Source: Glandiceps talaboti (taxonomy: Eukaryota; Hemichordata; Enteropneusta; Spengelidae). From it: a stretch of DNA of 64,000 bases. The DNA is taken from NCBI RefSeq assembly GCF_964340395.1, contig NC_135567.1, positions 8,300,658-8,364,657 on the forward strand, given 5' to 3'. Shown piece after piece: positions 48,037 to 59,859 of this stretch. Within the stretch, counting starts at the first letter, position 1. Every line of letters starts with the position of its first letter. The notes below the pieces were generated by a model. That model was given only the letters and a program-made list of their open reading frames with translations. It ran no database searches and had not been told where the DNA came from. The position numbers were made by a program, and so were the translations under genes.

Positions 48037-49860
48037 CTATAATTAAAAGACACATTATGTATTAATCCTCCTGTTATAATATTGCAATGTATTATATCAA
48101 TAATATGTGTAAAATTACTTGAAATGTTTCCCAAGTCTCATTATTATTATATAGTTTGGTTGATGTTCACATAGAAAAAACTATGTATTTAAAATTTGAC
48201 GTTATTTGTATTTATTACATGTAATTTGTACTGTAAAAGTATTTATTTTGATAAAATACCTGGGTGGGTGGGTGGGGGGGGGCGGGGGTAACCGGAACCA
48301 AACAATTATTTTTATTTGGCCTCATCCTCATGTACATCCTGTACTACACAATGCATATATTACAAATCTATCTGGGTGAGACTGAGACAGTGAGAGTGAA
48401 ATGAAACAAAAATTAATATCCAGTAGTAGTAGTAGTAGTAACAGAATGACATGATAAACTACACCTCAAGAAGTGTTTTTCTAAAGAACTACTGATATAT
48501 ACCCAGGCATTTTATTGGGGGTTCCATTATTTATTTCAAGATATCATAACTTTACTCGATTAAGGCCCCTATTTTCCAGCAAAATGAATGCACATGATAC
48601 TAGCGATATGCAACTCTATGAAATTTTACTATATTAAGACCTCAATTACTGGGGTTTCCATAAAAATTTATGTACACAATACTAGTATGCAACTCTATGT
48701 AAATTTTACCAGATGTCCCCCATCTTGTTTATGCACATTTGCTGCATAGAGATTTGGTTATCTTTTCGCTACATTACTTGACTGTCTGGAAACCATGGTA
48801 ACAAAAATGGGGAAATGTCACAAAACTGGCAGAGTTTTCCATATATTTTACCATGGCAATATATTCGTTGGCGAGTGTATGTCAATTATAGCAACCGTAT
48901 GTCTTATGATGTTTTCCACCTGACCAACCAACCAACCAACCATTCCTGCCATGTCTCACATCACTCATCTTAATTCATACCCTGCTGTATATAGGTTACA
49001 TAGGTTGACAACCCCCTGCATAGATACTATGATGAATACAAGACAGTGCCAACATGTTCTCCTGAATGGCTAGTAGATGGCTTTACAAACTATCAATACC
49101 TGTTTGGGGGCCAGCGACCAATTTTACAGGTCACCTATACTTTTCATCACTTCCCAAGGGAATAGAAAAATTATTCTGTGTATAATAACTAACAAAAAGC
49201 CAGTATGCATGTCTATTTGACCTTTGACCTATTATCTCATTTGACCTTTGACCTTATCAGTTGTATGTTTCGTACACAACTTTACATGTTTTGTCTATAC
49301 ATATATAGTAAACAGCTGACTGTCTAACTTCACTAAGTGACCGTCCATGTAATTTTAGTTCAAATAAAATGTTTTAATATTTCATAGGTATTTGATTAGC
49401 CTGTGATCAGAAGGGGTTATTAATCTTAACTTGGGGGAGGGGGGGGGGGGGGGGGGGGTTATTAATTTTAACTTGAGGGAGTGGTAGGGTATTTATTCTG
49501 GATACAAATACCATATTATTTTTAGTACATGAATGATATCATACATTAGGTGGAACAATACATACTTTGTTTATATCAGACACTTTCATTAATTATTAAA
49601 ACTAACCAGCCAATGAATGTATTATTTTTTACAAATTGAATTATTGCGTATTTATTGAAATGTAAACTGTAGACAGGATTATCTATGATTGCATTTGATA
49701 GCCTTGAATTAGTTTTAATAAATCACCAATTAATTATTGAAATTACAGTACAGTATGGGTATGTGACTAGTGTACCAAATAAGGTTGAACAGTGTGTTTG
49801 TGTCTATCTGTCTGTCTGTCTGTGTGTCTGTCTGTCCACAGGGAGCTCAGGCTCAGTTAG
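48037..49860. other. intron sequence; simple runs only
   Basis: Non-coding apart from simple sequence: a G-rich run (48262-48292), (TAG)n at 48423-48440, (CCAA)n at 48924-48940, a G run at 49435-49459, and TCTG repeats at 49808-49836. No exon was recognised. Confidence 0.5.
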
Positions 49861-49867
49861 TTTTGTT

Positions 49868-50090
49868 TACAAATATAAACAAACAAGTAATCAAACAAAC
49901 AAATAAACAAAACACAAACAAGTAAAAACAAACACACAAACAAACAAATAAACAAGTAAACAAACAAATAACCAAAACAAGTAAACAAACAAACAAACAA
50001 ACAAACAAACAGGTAAACAAATAAACAAAATAAAACGACAAATGAGTAGATACATACATGAGTAAACGACAACAAACCAACGAACAAACA
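49868..50090. repeat. (AAAC)n-type microsatellite
   Basis: Degenerate caaa/aaac tetramers. The minus-strand frames (Phe/Leu/Cys-rich) that look open here are artefacts of the repeat. Confidence 0.9.
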
Positions 50091-50726
50091 CCCCACCCCC
50101 ACCCCCCCGAAATGGTCACATATGGAAATAACCCACAAGGGTTGAGACTGATCAAGTACTATGAGTACTATTATAATTTTCATATCCTGGAAAAAATGCA
50201 ATAAATTGACTTCAGCTCAGTCAAAAATCCACCTCGCTAGAACAAATATGCTTAGAACTCACATTTTACCAGGCGAAATTGACAATAAAATGAACAACGA
50301 CGGTGAAGTACCTTTTAGTGATCATAAATGACTGGAAAGAATTCAACCTATTTTACAAAAAGTTCAATGATACTGTACCGTACACTGGCAATACAATGTA
50401 TGTCAATAATAAATAAAATTATATGGGAGACAATTTCAGGAGATAACTTGGTTATGAAGTGAACCATTCATTGCATTATTTTGATGAGGATATTTTATTT
50501 TTACACATTTTTTTTAATTTGATACTTTCAATTCCACATTATAGTTTACTTTAATACAAAGGTAACAACACTCTGAAATTTCTACTTTATAGTTACCATA
50601 GTTACCAAGAATGTTGAATAAAATGGTTATTATTTTGAAAGGAAAATAGATCTTGTCTGTTTTATTTGTTGTCACAGTTTACCCCTAAAGTTAACATGCA
50701 GACAGACAGACTGACAGACACAATTA

Positions 50727-51054
50727 TACATACATACATACATACATACATACATACATACATACATACATACATACATACATAGCATACATACATACAT
50801 ATGCATGCATGCACGCACGCATACATACACACATACATACATACATACATACATACATACATACATACATACATACATACATACATGATTGTACATACAT
50901 ACATACATACATACATACATACATACATACATACATACATACATACAAATGTACATACATACATACATACATACATACATACATACATACATGTGTACAT
51001 ACATACATACAGACAAATATACATACAGACAAATACACACACACACACACACAC
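50727..51054. repeat. (CATA)n microsatellite with CA end
   Basis: Tandem catacatac interrupted by atgcatgcatgcacgcacgc (50801-50820), tgattgtac, aaatgtac and atgtgtac, ending in a CA run. Six frames appear open because the 4-bp unit has no stop; they are not genes. Confidence 0.95.
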
Positions 51055-51099
51055 ACTATCCTCTGTACAAGTGAATGTGTCTACTATTCTCTACATAGT

Positions 51100-51815
51100 C
51101 TATACCTAGGCTACCATATTGGTTCATTATCCATACATCAGATATGATTATATCATATCAACTACAAATACTGTATGAGTCATATCTTAACAAAATTACA
51201 TTTACAACATCAGGGGAAATAAATATCTGGTTGCTATGAATATATTCACAAAGTCTATTTTAATATCTGTAACTTACAAATATAAACAGGGGTACCGGTA
51301 CATAGCGTAAACTTGTGATTTTGTCAACAATTGACTTCATCATTAGAAGCAATTTACTTTGAAAAAAATATGAAATGTAGAAACTGACATTTGCTGAGTA
51401 CAGAGGTTTTGTATTATTGAAGAACCCAATATAGGCATGCTTTCTTTAGGGGATGGCCAACTTCATTCCATAAAAGGGATGTGCTACCTTGGTGACACAA
51501 GTACTCATTTGAAGCATAATTATGAATACAATAATACAAACATTTCTGATTAAGTTCTCAATAAATAAAGGTTTTACTTGATATATTTTGAATTATCGTA
51601 AGATGACATTATCCTTGCATACTTTCACCATGTGGTGTTCAACTTGAAGAGTATGTTTATTGATACTGTAACTATAATAAGTCTCCAACAGCAAAGCTGA
51701 AGGGGCTAATTAGTCAGGATGCCAAGGTCCTAAAAGTGGCTTAAAACAAGAGTTACCTTACATGGTTTGAAGTACAATTTTTGACATCATTTGACAATAT
51801 TCTATCAGTATCCAC
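51100..51815. other. no feature seen
   Basis: AT-rich spacer between two microsatellites, without coding or repeat signals that I recognise. Confidence 0.5.
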
Positions 51816-51818
51816 AAT

Positions 51819-52244
51819 ACATACATACATACATACATACATACATACATACATACATACATACATACATACATACATACATACATACATACACACAAAC
51901 ACACACACACATACATACATACATACATACATACATACATACAAACATACATACATACATACACACACACATACATACATACATACATACATACATACAT
52001 ACATACACACAAACACACACACACACACACACACACATACATACATACATACATACATACATACATACATACATACATACATACACACAAACACACACAC
52101 ACACACACACACATATACATACATACATACATACATACACACACACATACATACATACATACATACATACATACATACATACACACAAACACACACACAC
52201 ACACACACACATACATACATACATACATACATACATACATACAT

Positions 52245-52327
<83 letters not shown>

Positions 52328-52360
52328 TACATACATACATACATACATACATACATACAT
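51819..52360. repeat. (CATA)n/(CA)n compound microsatellite
   Basis: Alternating blocks of catacatac and cacacaca, with caaaca interruptions, over 540 bp. Long open frames on both strands are artefacts. Confidence 0.96.
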
Positions 52361-52855
52361 TCAGTCAGTCAGTCACAAGAAACATAACAATGATTATCTC
52401 GTTTTACGAGAGGTATTCTGTGTCAATATGATACCCCTCCACTGCAACGACGATATTTGTATTGCACATAATGGTATGAGAGTGACTACAAATTGAAGAA
52501 TGTAAGCTGATAATATTATGATAATAAGTTTATAATACTCATTACAAACACATTTACCAGATAAATACTTATATAAATAACTAACGGGACAGGGGAAATG
52601 AAAATAGTTGTCAAGCAACTAATCTAGTCCAGCCCCGATAAATACATTTAACAATGAATATGATCTGGGCACATCCAATATGATACAATAAATCTGGGAT
52701 TCCAAAACTTACAAATACATACATTTGTCCATTGGGCCAACTAAAAGGTCACTGACACCCCCCCCCCCCCCCATTTTTAAAACCGAAAACAGGCTGAACA
52801 CCTTTTTAACTCTAAAAAGTCAATTTTGAATGTTAACTCAATTGTCTATTAATCC
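52361..52855. other. no feature seen
   Basis: Non-coding. It contains a C run at 52758-52772. Confidence 0.5.
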
Positions 52856-52859
52856 CTGT

Positions 52860-53150
52860 TGTAATCTTTGCAATATATGTGATCATTTGGCTGTTGCTAT
52901 GGGTGTGGTCTTGTTGCTAGGCACATTTGCATACATTTTTTGAATGTTTATTCATTTGTCTAAGAACCCTGTTCTCTGTGAAATACACCACCATTGGTTG
53001 TTGCTATGGGCGTGGTCATGGTTGCTAGGGAATTTGCATACATTTTTTGAATGTTTACTCACTTGCCTACCAGATGATGTTGTTATTTGACCAAAATATA
53101 CTGCCATTTGGTTGTTGCTAAGTGCGTAGTCATGGTTTTAGGGCCAATTT
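52860..53150 (+). repeat. repeat B copy, 2-3 units
   Basis: ggctgttgctatgggtgtgg, ttgttgctaggcacatttgc, gtttattcatttgtctaaga at 52888, with further units at 52997 and 53112. Directly followed by repeat A, as at 24.5-25.9 kb. Confidence 0.9.
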
Positions 53151-53179
53151 TGTGAAAATATTTTGAGGAAAATCCGCAG

Positions 53180-53334
53180 AATAACACTTTCAGAAACACC
53201 TCACCAAGTTTTAGACTCATTGACCAAGTACTTTTAGATATAACTTTTTGATCAAAAATGAACATTTTTACACCTAATTTGCATATCACTCATGGAATCA
53301 TTGTATGCTTAATATTTCTTCATCCTTACATCCC

Positions 53335-53337
<3 letters not shown>
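53180..53337 (+). repeat. repeat A, left part of a split copy
   Basis: Blocks cctaatttgcatatcactca, cttaatatttcttcatcctt, then acatccctag, where the copy is interrupted by the LINE. It resumes at 58603 with gatgcattcccattaaattt. Confidence 0.9.
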
Positions 53338-53365
<28 letters not shown>

Positions 53366-53489
53366 AGATAACACTTTATTTTAGCCGTTTAGAAAATTTT
53401 ACATTTCTAATTTGGTATTTAAACAAAATAAAGTTAATAATGATCTATGAAATATAAATATTAAAGTATACAGTAGTTCTAGTGTGTGT

Positions 53490-56400
53490 CTATTGACTAC
53501 ATGTATCATCCAGGTATATGTAGAGAGCGGTTATAATATCCTTATGTTTTGATTGTAGTATATATCTAAATTGCTCTCCTCTATCTAAGTTTATAAAGTT
53601 TGAGTTGAGGGTAGTGATAATACTAAACATTTTTTCTCTTTGTTTTGTATATAATTTACAATGAATTAGATGATGTCTTTCATCTTCTATTTCTTTACAA
53701 TGTGTACATAGTCTGTCTTCTACTGGTGTTTTTGGTTTTGTATATCTACCCTTCTCAATGGCAAGTTGATGGCAACTTAATCTAAATTTGGCTATTGTTT
53801 TGATGTGTTGTTTATTGTTCATTACTTTAATGTATTCTTCTTGTTCCAGGGAATTTTTGAAGTTGTTGTATGTACGTAACTTAGAGTTTTCCCTTTTGTT
53901 ATTTTCATTCCATTGATTGATATAATATTGTCTAATTGAGTTGTATAGTTCTTGTTTTGTTAAATTGTTGATATTCTTGCTGTTATATAATTGTATATTG
54001 TGTTCAAAGGTAGTTAGCCATGAACCTGTGTAATCATTGTTCTCCATGTCATTCATTGCATAATAGGCTAAGTTGTTATTGTCTAATGTCTTGAGGTATT
54101 TGTAATAGTTTATTGCTGAGTAGTATATTCTACTAATCAGTGGTTCTCTCCCAAGTTCCATTCTGCATCCTATTTTGCTCACTCTGTTGCTGACATTTAA
54201 TATTTGGCGACAAAAACGTAGATGGAATTTTTCTGTCTCTGTTTTGTCCCAAGTTGTTTGATTTTGGAGAACACCCCATATTTCGCCAGCATATGTCAGG
54301 ATAGGTAGCTGTGTTGTATTCATGAGTTTTTCCTTTATCTTAGTACTGTTTATCTTTGTCGAATATATCTGTGACTGGATTCTTGCAGCTTTGCTGGCTT
54401 TGTCTGACAATCTGGTTGCTGTGGAGCTCATAGAGCCATTTGTCTTGAATGTTACACCGAGATATGTGTATTGTTCTGTAGTTTTTATTTCTTCCAAGCC
54501 ACATTTGAATTGTCTTGTATCTTGTTTGCATCCTGATTTTCTAAATACCATTATTTGTGTTTTGTTTGTGTTTACTTGCAATCGCCAGTCTGTTGTGTAT
54601 CGATGAAGGTAGTCCAGTGCATTCTGTATTCCTTCATAGGATGTTGACATCAATGCAATATCATCTGCATACAACAGGCTGTTGATTGTTTTGTTATTAA
54701 GCTTTGGTGCATTTGTTTCAATGTTTGCGAGTCCGGTAGTGAAATCGTTTACAAAGATATTAAACAATGTCGGGCTTAGTGGACAGCCTTGTTTAACTCC
54801 ATTATCAATTTGGAACTTTTCTGTTATCACGTCAGTTAATTTCACGATGAAGTTCATATTGGTGTACATGTTTTTCATTATGTTGTATACATTTCCGTTG
54901 ATGTTGTTACATAGTAATTTATAGAGTAGTGCTTTCCTCCAAATTGTATCAAAACACTTTTTGAGGTCTACAAAGCAACAGTAGATTTTCTTATTTCTTG
55001 AATGGTATTTCTTTATAATAGTGTGCAGTGTAAGAATATGGTCGATAGTTCTATGTTTGCGTCGGAAACCTGCTTGGTTTGGGTGGATGATGTTATTTCT
55101 TTCCAGATAGTTTGATATTCTATTGTTAATGATCATACTAAATAATTTAGCTATCACATTACCAACTGAAATACCTCTGTAGTTGTTTGTGTCTGTCCTG
55201 TCTCCTTTCTTGTGTACTGGGGTTATAACGCTGGTATTCCATATTTTTGGATAGATTCCTGTATCTAGTACATTGTTGTATACTTGTGTCAGTGCTTGTT
55301 TAACTTTGATGTTGCTGTATTTTACTAGTTCTCCTGGAATGCCGTCTGGTCCACTTGCTTTATTATTTTTTATTGATCTTGTCACTTGTACCACTTCTGA
55401 TAGTGTTATTGGTTTATTTAATTCATGATTGTTTTCCATTTCATTTTCTAATTGTATTAGTTGTGTTTCTATTTCTTGTATTCTATCCGGTGTGGTAGTG
55501 TTATTTTTGCCAATTTGTTGGAAGTGTTTAGTCCATATAGTGTGCGGGATTTCTTTCAATTTGTTGTTTTCTTTGGTATTTGTGATAGAATTTATCTTCT
55601 GCCAGAAATCTTGTACATGTTCATTTTCATCTGCAAGCTCTATTTGTGATAGTATTTTTTGTTGTTTGTCTTTCTGCATTCGTTTTACATATTTCCTGAA
55701 GTCTTTTTTCTTGGTGTAGTACATTATTCTAAGTGTACCATCTGTTGGGTTTCTTTGTAGCATATTTGCAATCGTTTTCAGTTCTTGTTTCTTCAGGTTG
55801 CACTGTCTATCTGTGTAATTCATTTTCCTTCGTTGTGTCTTCTTCTTTGATTTCCTCTTTATGGAACATATGTTTGCTATTTGATGTATCATCTCTTGGA
55901 ATTTCGTTGCCATTTCATTACTTGTGTTATTTGTATTATTTTTTGTAAATGTGGTCACAATATCCTCGCTTTCCTTTGTCTTCATGTATAGTTTGTATAT
56001 TTCTTTATTCATTGCATTCCATTGGTAGCTTTGATGTGCAGGTTTTAGGTTTACATTGGTATCAGTAGTTTGTCGGTATTTTGGTATTTTGACGATAGTT
56101 TTGATAGGACAATGGTCACTTGATGGATGAAGTTTCTCAACTTTGAAATGGATGATATACTTTAGTAGTTCTTCATTTACTAATGTGTAGTCCACTGTAC
56201 TTGCACCATGATAACCATAGCATGTGAGTTGACCTGACCAATCTCCTGATGTCCGTCCATTGAGTATTTGTAGATGGTTTAATTTACATAGTTGTATTAG
56301 TTCTTCACCAAATTGATTTTTCCATGTATCAGTGTTTCTTCGTCGTTTGACTGATTTGCCATATGTATATGTGTCTGGTAGTGGAATGTTTATATGTATG

Positions 56401-57005
56401 TTGTCTTCTTCATCAAGAATTACATCATCAATGTTGTTCGTTCTCGCATTAAAGTCACCTTGTATAAGTATATGTCCATGAGTGTTATATTGTTGTAGCT
56501 CTTTGTTGATTTCTTCATAAGGATTACAGTCATTATCATTGTAGAAACTGGAATTTTGGGGTGGTATGTATGTTGTGCATATGTAAATGTCTTTTTCAAG
56601 GTTGAAAAATTCTTTATTAATTTTACACCATAGTGAGAATTTACTTGTAGTTGGTATAATCTTGACTCCATCTTTGATACTATTCTTGATGAAAATGCTG
56701 ATTCCTCCTGATGACCTCCATGCTTTCTTGTTTTTGGGTCTAATGCTGTGGTATGTGTAATATCCCTTTGGTTGTGGAATGAGTTCTTTACTTTCAGTAT
56801 TCAGCCATGTCTCTGCCATTGCGTATATATGGTAGTCTTTGATTTGTGACTCTATGTCTAGTGAACTTTCTGTTTTGTTGTCTATAGTTCCTTGTCTGGG
56901 TTTGTAGTTATACCTTAGACCGGCTGTATTCCAGTGGCCAATTGTAAGGTAACTTGATGTCATTGTATTAATGTTTTTTCTATTTCTTTTACGTTGTACT
57001 GTCAT
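53490..57005 (-). CDS. LINE ORF2: AP endonuclease and reverse transcriptase
   Basis: An intact 1171-residue frame that nicks target DNA and copies the element RNA at the nick. The N-terminal APE-type endonuclease spans about residues 18-305: IGHWNTAGL (22-30), AETW (64-67), SSGGISIFI, YIPP, GDFNAR (183-188) and SSDHCPI (295-301). The reverse transcriptase spans about 530-860: KASGPDGIP, AGFRRKHRTIDHI (645-657), FVDLKKCFDTIW (678-689), NGVKQGCPLSPTLFN (735-749), the catalytic YADD (779-782) and YLGVTF. A C-terminal CxxC..HxxxxC knuckle (LCTHCKEIEDERHHLIHC) lies near 1097-1115. The start ATG at 57005 lies 21 bp past the end of the ORF1 frame. A further in-frame Met at residue 15 is possible. 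No stop or shift is seen and catalytic residues are present, so this copy is young or selected. Confidence 0.95.
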   Translation of the reverse strand: MTVQRKRNRKNINTMTSSYLTIGHWNTAGLRYNYKPRQGTIDNKTESSLDIESQIKDYHIYAMAETWLNTESKELIPQPKGYYTYHSIRPKNKKAWRSSGGISIFIKNSIKDGVKIIPTTSKFSLWCKINKEFFNLEKDIYICTTYIPPQNSSFYNDNDCNPYEEINKELQQYNTHGHILIQGDFNARTNNIDDVILDEEDNIHINIPLPDTYTYGKSVKRRRNTDTWKNQFGEELIQLCKLNHLQILNGRTSGDWSGQLTCYGYHGASTVDYTLVNEELLKYIIHFKVEKLHPSSDHCPIKTIVKIPKYRQTTDTNVNLKPAHQSYQWNAMNKEIYKLYMKTKESEDIVTTFTKNNTNNTSNEMATKFQEMIHQIANICSIKRKSKKKTQRRKMNYTDRQCNLKKQELKTIANMLQRNPTDGTLRIMYYTKKKDFRKYVKRMQKDKQQKILSQIELADENEHVQDFWQKINSITNTKENNKLKEIPHTIWTKHFQQIGKNNTTTPDRIQEIETQLIQLENEMENNHELNKPITLSEVVQVTRSIKNNKASGPDGIPGELVKYSNIKVKQALTQVYNNVLDTGIYPKIWNTSVITPVHKKGDRTDTNNYRGISVGNVIAKLFSMIINNRISNYLERNNIIHPNQAGFRRKHRTIDHILTLHTIIKKYHSRNKKIYCCFVDLKKCFDTIWRKALLYKLLCNNINGNVYNIMKNMYTNMNFIVKLTDVITEKFQIDNGVKQGCPLSPTLFNIFVNDFTTGLANIETNAPKLNNKTINSLLYADDIALMSTSYEGIQNALDYLHRYTTDWRLQVNTNKTQIMVFRKSGCKQDTRQFKCGLEEIKTTEQYTYLGVTFKTNGSMSSTATRLSDKASKAARIQSQIYSTKINSTKIKEKLMNTTQLPILTYAGEIWGVLQNQTTWDKTETEKFHLRFCRQILNVSNRVSKIGCRMELGREPLISRIYYSAINYYKYLKTLDNNNLAYYAMNDMENNDYTGSWLTTFEHNIQLYNSKNINNLTKQELYNSIRQYYINQWNENNKRENSKLRTYNNFKNSLEQEEYIKVMNNKQHIKTIAKFRLSCHQLAIEKGRYTKPKTPVEDRLCTHCKEIEDERHHLIHCKLYTKQREKMFSIITTLNSNFINLDRGEQFRYILQSKHKDIITALYIYLDDTCSQ

Positions 57006-57025
57006 TATTTATATTTTAAGTTGAT

Positions 57026-58602
57026 TCAGTACCGTGTTCTTTCTCTGTATCCATCTTGCCATCCAGGTGTATTACTGTGATGTCTTTCTGGAGACATTGT
57101 GTACATTTCATGTCCTCTCCTGTCATACATGTAGTATTCATTTCTCGTGTCTCTATTTCTTTCCTGGCGATGATCATTACGATTTTGATTTAGTGGGTCA
57201 GTTGAGTATATTGGTTTATCATATTGTTTTGTTCTTGGTCTTCTTTCTAGTGGATACAAGCTGTTGATTTTTGTATTGATATTGTTGATGAAAGCATGAG
57301 TTCCTGCATCAATATTCAGATGTACACCATCTCTTCCTAACATGTTAGGTGTTATGTTATCCATATCTATGGATGATATGGCATTTGATTTATTACTCCT
57401 GAAATAACTGTTTATTGTTTTCATTGTGTTGGTTGTTGATTCTTTCCAGTGTTGGCGTGGGATGACCACACATAAACATTTGTGTTCTCGGATACCTTTG
57501 CTGTATTTCAGTTTGTAAATCTTGTATTTCACTTTTTATTGACTTAGGGTCTCTGTTACTGTCGATGTCATTTCCACCTATATTGATAGTAATACTTTTC
57601 AGACTTTGTGGAAAGTCGTTCTCAGCAATGACTCTTTTGATGTCAGATATTTCAGCACCACTGTAAGTGAGGACCATCTGGTTCTTGGCAAGATATCTGT
57701 TTTGTATATATTTCGATTGGGAGTCACTTATGATTAAGTGTTCTACTTGTTGTGGTATTCTTCTTACTTTGAATGGTCGTTTATTGCTCATGTTTGGTGT
57801 AGAAGGTTTCTTGTTAATTTGTTTTCCTTGTGGTGTATGAGATTGTTGTTGCACTATGTAGCTGTATGTTTTTGTACTTTGCATTGGACTGTTTGCTTCA
57901 GTTGCTGTAGTGAGTTGTTCTTGGGTTGAATCTTCCGTTTGGTGTCTGTTTCTCTTCTTAGATACAACTGTCCATTGTTGGTGTTGTTTACTTGTTTGTT
58001 CAGGTAAACATGTATCTATCTTTTCTTGAAGTTGTTGGAATTCTGTCATTATTGATGCTGTTATGGTTGATTTAAAGTCCTGTACATCTTTCCTGGTTTG
58101 TTCTTGTGCATTTAGTATGTCAGTCTGGCTCTGTTGTTGTTGTTGTTTGGAATGCTCAACTTTCAGTCTCTCAATTTCTGCATCTTTCCTTTGAAGATTA
58201 TCCTTAAGTGTGGTAATTTTGAAAGTTTTCCAGGCATTTTCTTCTTCTTCTTTCTGTAAGGATTGTTTAGTAGATTCAAGCAGTTTGTGTTCACTCTGTA
58301 ACTGTTCTTTTAGACTCTCTATCTCTTTGTTCTTCTTTAACATTTCCCTTTCAAGCATTGTTTTGTTGGTATCTTTTGTGACATCTGTAAATTTCTTGAG
58401 AATGTCATTATGACTTGTTGACATTTTTTCATCCAGTTCAGTGATCATTGTAATGTATTTGTCATGTTTTTCTTCTATCATTTCAATGATTGTTTGTAAC
58501 ATGTCTTCTTTGTTGTTACTTGTTAATGATGTGTTCACATTGATAGTTGATACTGGTATTTTGCTTGGTGTGTCTTCTTTTATGTTAGGTGTTGACTTGT
58601 TT
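57026..58602 (-). pseudogene. LINE ORF1: coiled coil and SGNH esterase, frameshifted
   Basis: Two overlapping minus-strand frames (58625-57393 and 57532-57026) make one ORF1. The first has a Lys/Glu/Gln-rich coiled-coil-like region (about residues 40-175, for example SLKEQLQSEHKLLESTKQSL). After a Gln/Thr-rich linker comes an SGNH-type esterase start: LIISDSQSKYIQ (block I, SDS) and INIGGNDIDS (block III, GxND). The second frame supplies MLGRDGVHLN (block V, DxxH). A one-base shift near 57400, in the stretch encoding KQLFQE, separates them. The apparent first codon at 58625 is a TTG inside flanking repeat A: the first seven or so residues are host sequence, so the true N-terminus is lost by 5' truncation. 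Esterase-bearing ORF1 proteins are known in CR1-type LINEs. After the esterase comes an Arg/Asn/Tyr-rich tail. Confidence 0.8.
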
Positions 58603-58985
58603 GATGCATTCCCATTAAATTTCAACCCAATCTGCTAAGTGGTTTTGGAATTACAGATTTTTGACCAAAAAGACACATTTTTAGCCCTAATTTGCATATC
58701 ACTAATTGGACCATCATATCATGAATATTTCTTAGTAAAAACATCCTGAAGAATGTTTCACCCTAATTTCAGCCCAATCTGCCCAGTAGTTTTTGAGTTT
58801 CAGTTTTTGACCAAAAATCACATTTTGTTGACCCAAATCACACACCTGCGATGTGTTCATTTTCTTTTGAACAATTTCCCAACTAGATCCCACAAGTAAT
58901 GTCCCCACCAAATACCAAGGCGATTGGGTTGGCAGTTTTTGAGTTTAAGTCGTCCACACACAACACACACACACCACACACACAC

Positions 58986-59032
<47 letters not shown>

Positions 59033-59060
59033 GACACCGCTCATTGTAGTTCAGTTGTGC
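58603..59060 (+). repeat. repeat A, right part of the split copy
   Basis: gatgcattcccattaaattt, caacccaatctgctaagtgg, tttgaccaaaaagacac, ctaatttgcatatcactaat, caatttcccaactagatccc, accaaataccaaggcgattg, gagtttaagtcgtccac, CA repeats (58956-59028), and a short end block ttcagttgtgctaaaa. Confidence 0.92.
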
Positions 59061-59859
59061 TAAAAATGTAACTAATCAGAAAGATGAATGATTTCTCGCG
59101 TAGTAAGAAATAAAATATACAAACAACTTCCTTACAGACTAAAATCAATAGACACCACAAATACTATCTAGAATCAACAAGAGAAGTATTGTCAAAAATC
59201 CTTGAAGAGTATGTAACGCCTCAAAATGTGAAATGACCACCCAAATGTATGTATCTGTGAGTTGCCAGTTTTTTTGCATAATTCTGTATCTCACACTTTT
59301 GTAAGTAATATATGTATCGGGAATGAAATATACACTGAGATTGAATATACACCAAGCTTGAGTCAAATTTAGGATCCTAACTGTAATTTACATAGCCAAA
59401 CAAGTAACGGTCAAATTAGTTAATCTCAAGTTTAAACAATCTCTACTAACCAATCCTATATTTTCCTAATTGACCAATCAAATGAAGGTCAATATCAAAT
59501 TCACCCCAATATGTATGGAATGTAGTAAAACCTATATAAACCTTCATTTCTGTGTGATCTGTAGGAGTTTTGTTAGATGTCAATAAAGTATGAATAGCTA
59601 TCTTTCTAGTACTTGGTTATACAGCATCATTCCTTTTCTGAACCTGTTTCTAGACAATTCCCTTACCCCATAGTAAGCTGACCCTGAATATGCCATTGCT
59701 ACAAAAATTATGACAAACTATATAATTTGCTATCTGATTTACTATCTGATGTCTGCAGTAGTTTATAGCAAAAAACTTATGTGAGTGTTTTGAAAAAAAG
59801 TGTAAAATTGAGATGACCTTGTAATTAGACTATGACCTTGACCTTGGATTTAAACAACC
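59061..59859. promoter_or_regulatory. possible solo LTR or promoter segment
   Basis: Within this non-coding stretch, 59440-59600 shows in order two CCAAT words (ctaaccaatcc, gaccaatcaaatg), a TATA-like cctatataaacc (59529-59540), and aataaag (59582-59588) about 45 bp later. That spacing resembles U3-R of an LTR, in which promoter and polyadenylation signal are close together. No internal LTR-element sequence or matching second LTR is visible, and the ends are not defined. Confidence 0.3.

Larger units (their letters stand above)
53338..58602 (-). mobile_element. non-LTR retrotransposon inserted in repeat A
   Basis: The limits follow from the interrupted repeat A: gatgcat..attaaatttcagccc is continuous at 25309 but split here. 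On the minus strand the order is ORF1 (open at the 5' junction, so truncated), ORF2, a short 3' UTR (53489-53371), then aataaagtg and a terminal (TTATC)n tail of about six copies (53370-53338). A 5' truncation and a 3' microsatellite tail after a polyadenylation-like signal fit target-primed insertion. Only g-a or g-a-t is shared at the junctions, so no target-site duplication of normal length is evident. ORF1 with an SGNH esterase domain and ORF2 with an APE endonuclease point to the CR1/Jockey supergroup, but the clade is unsettled. Confidence 0.9.

Noticed and set aside
50662-52431. Tyr-Ile-His-Thr and Met-Tyr-Val-Cys repeat frames
   Set aside because: Translation of CATA/CA microsatellites; all frames lack stops because the unit has none.
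54322-58638. Plus-strand frames within the LINE (for example 55429-55719)
   Set aside because: Antisense shadows of ORF1 and ORF2.
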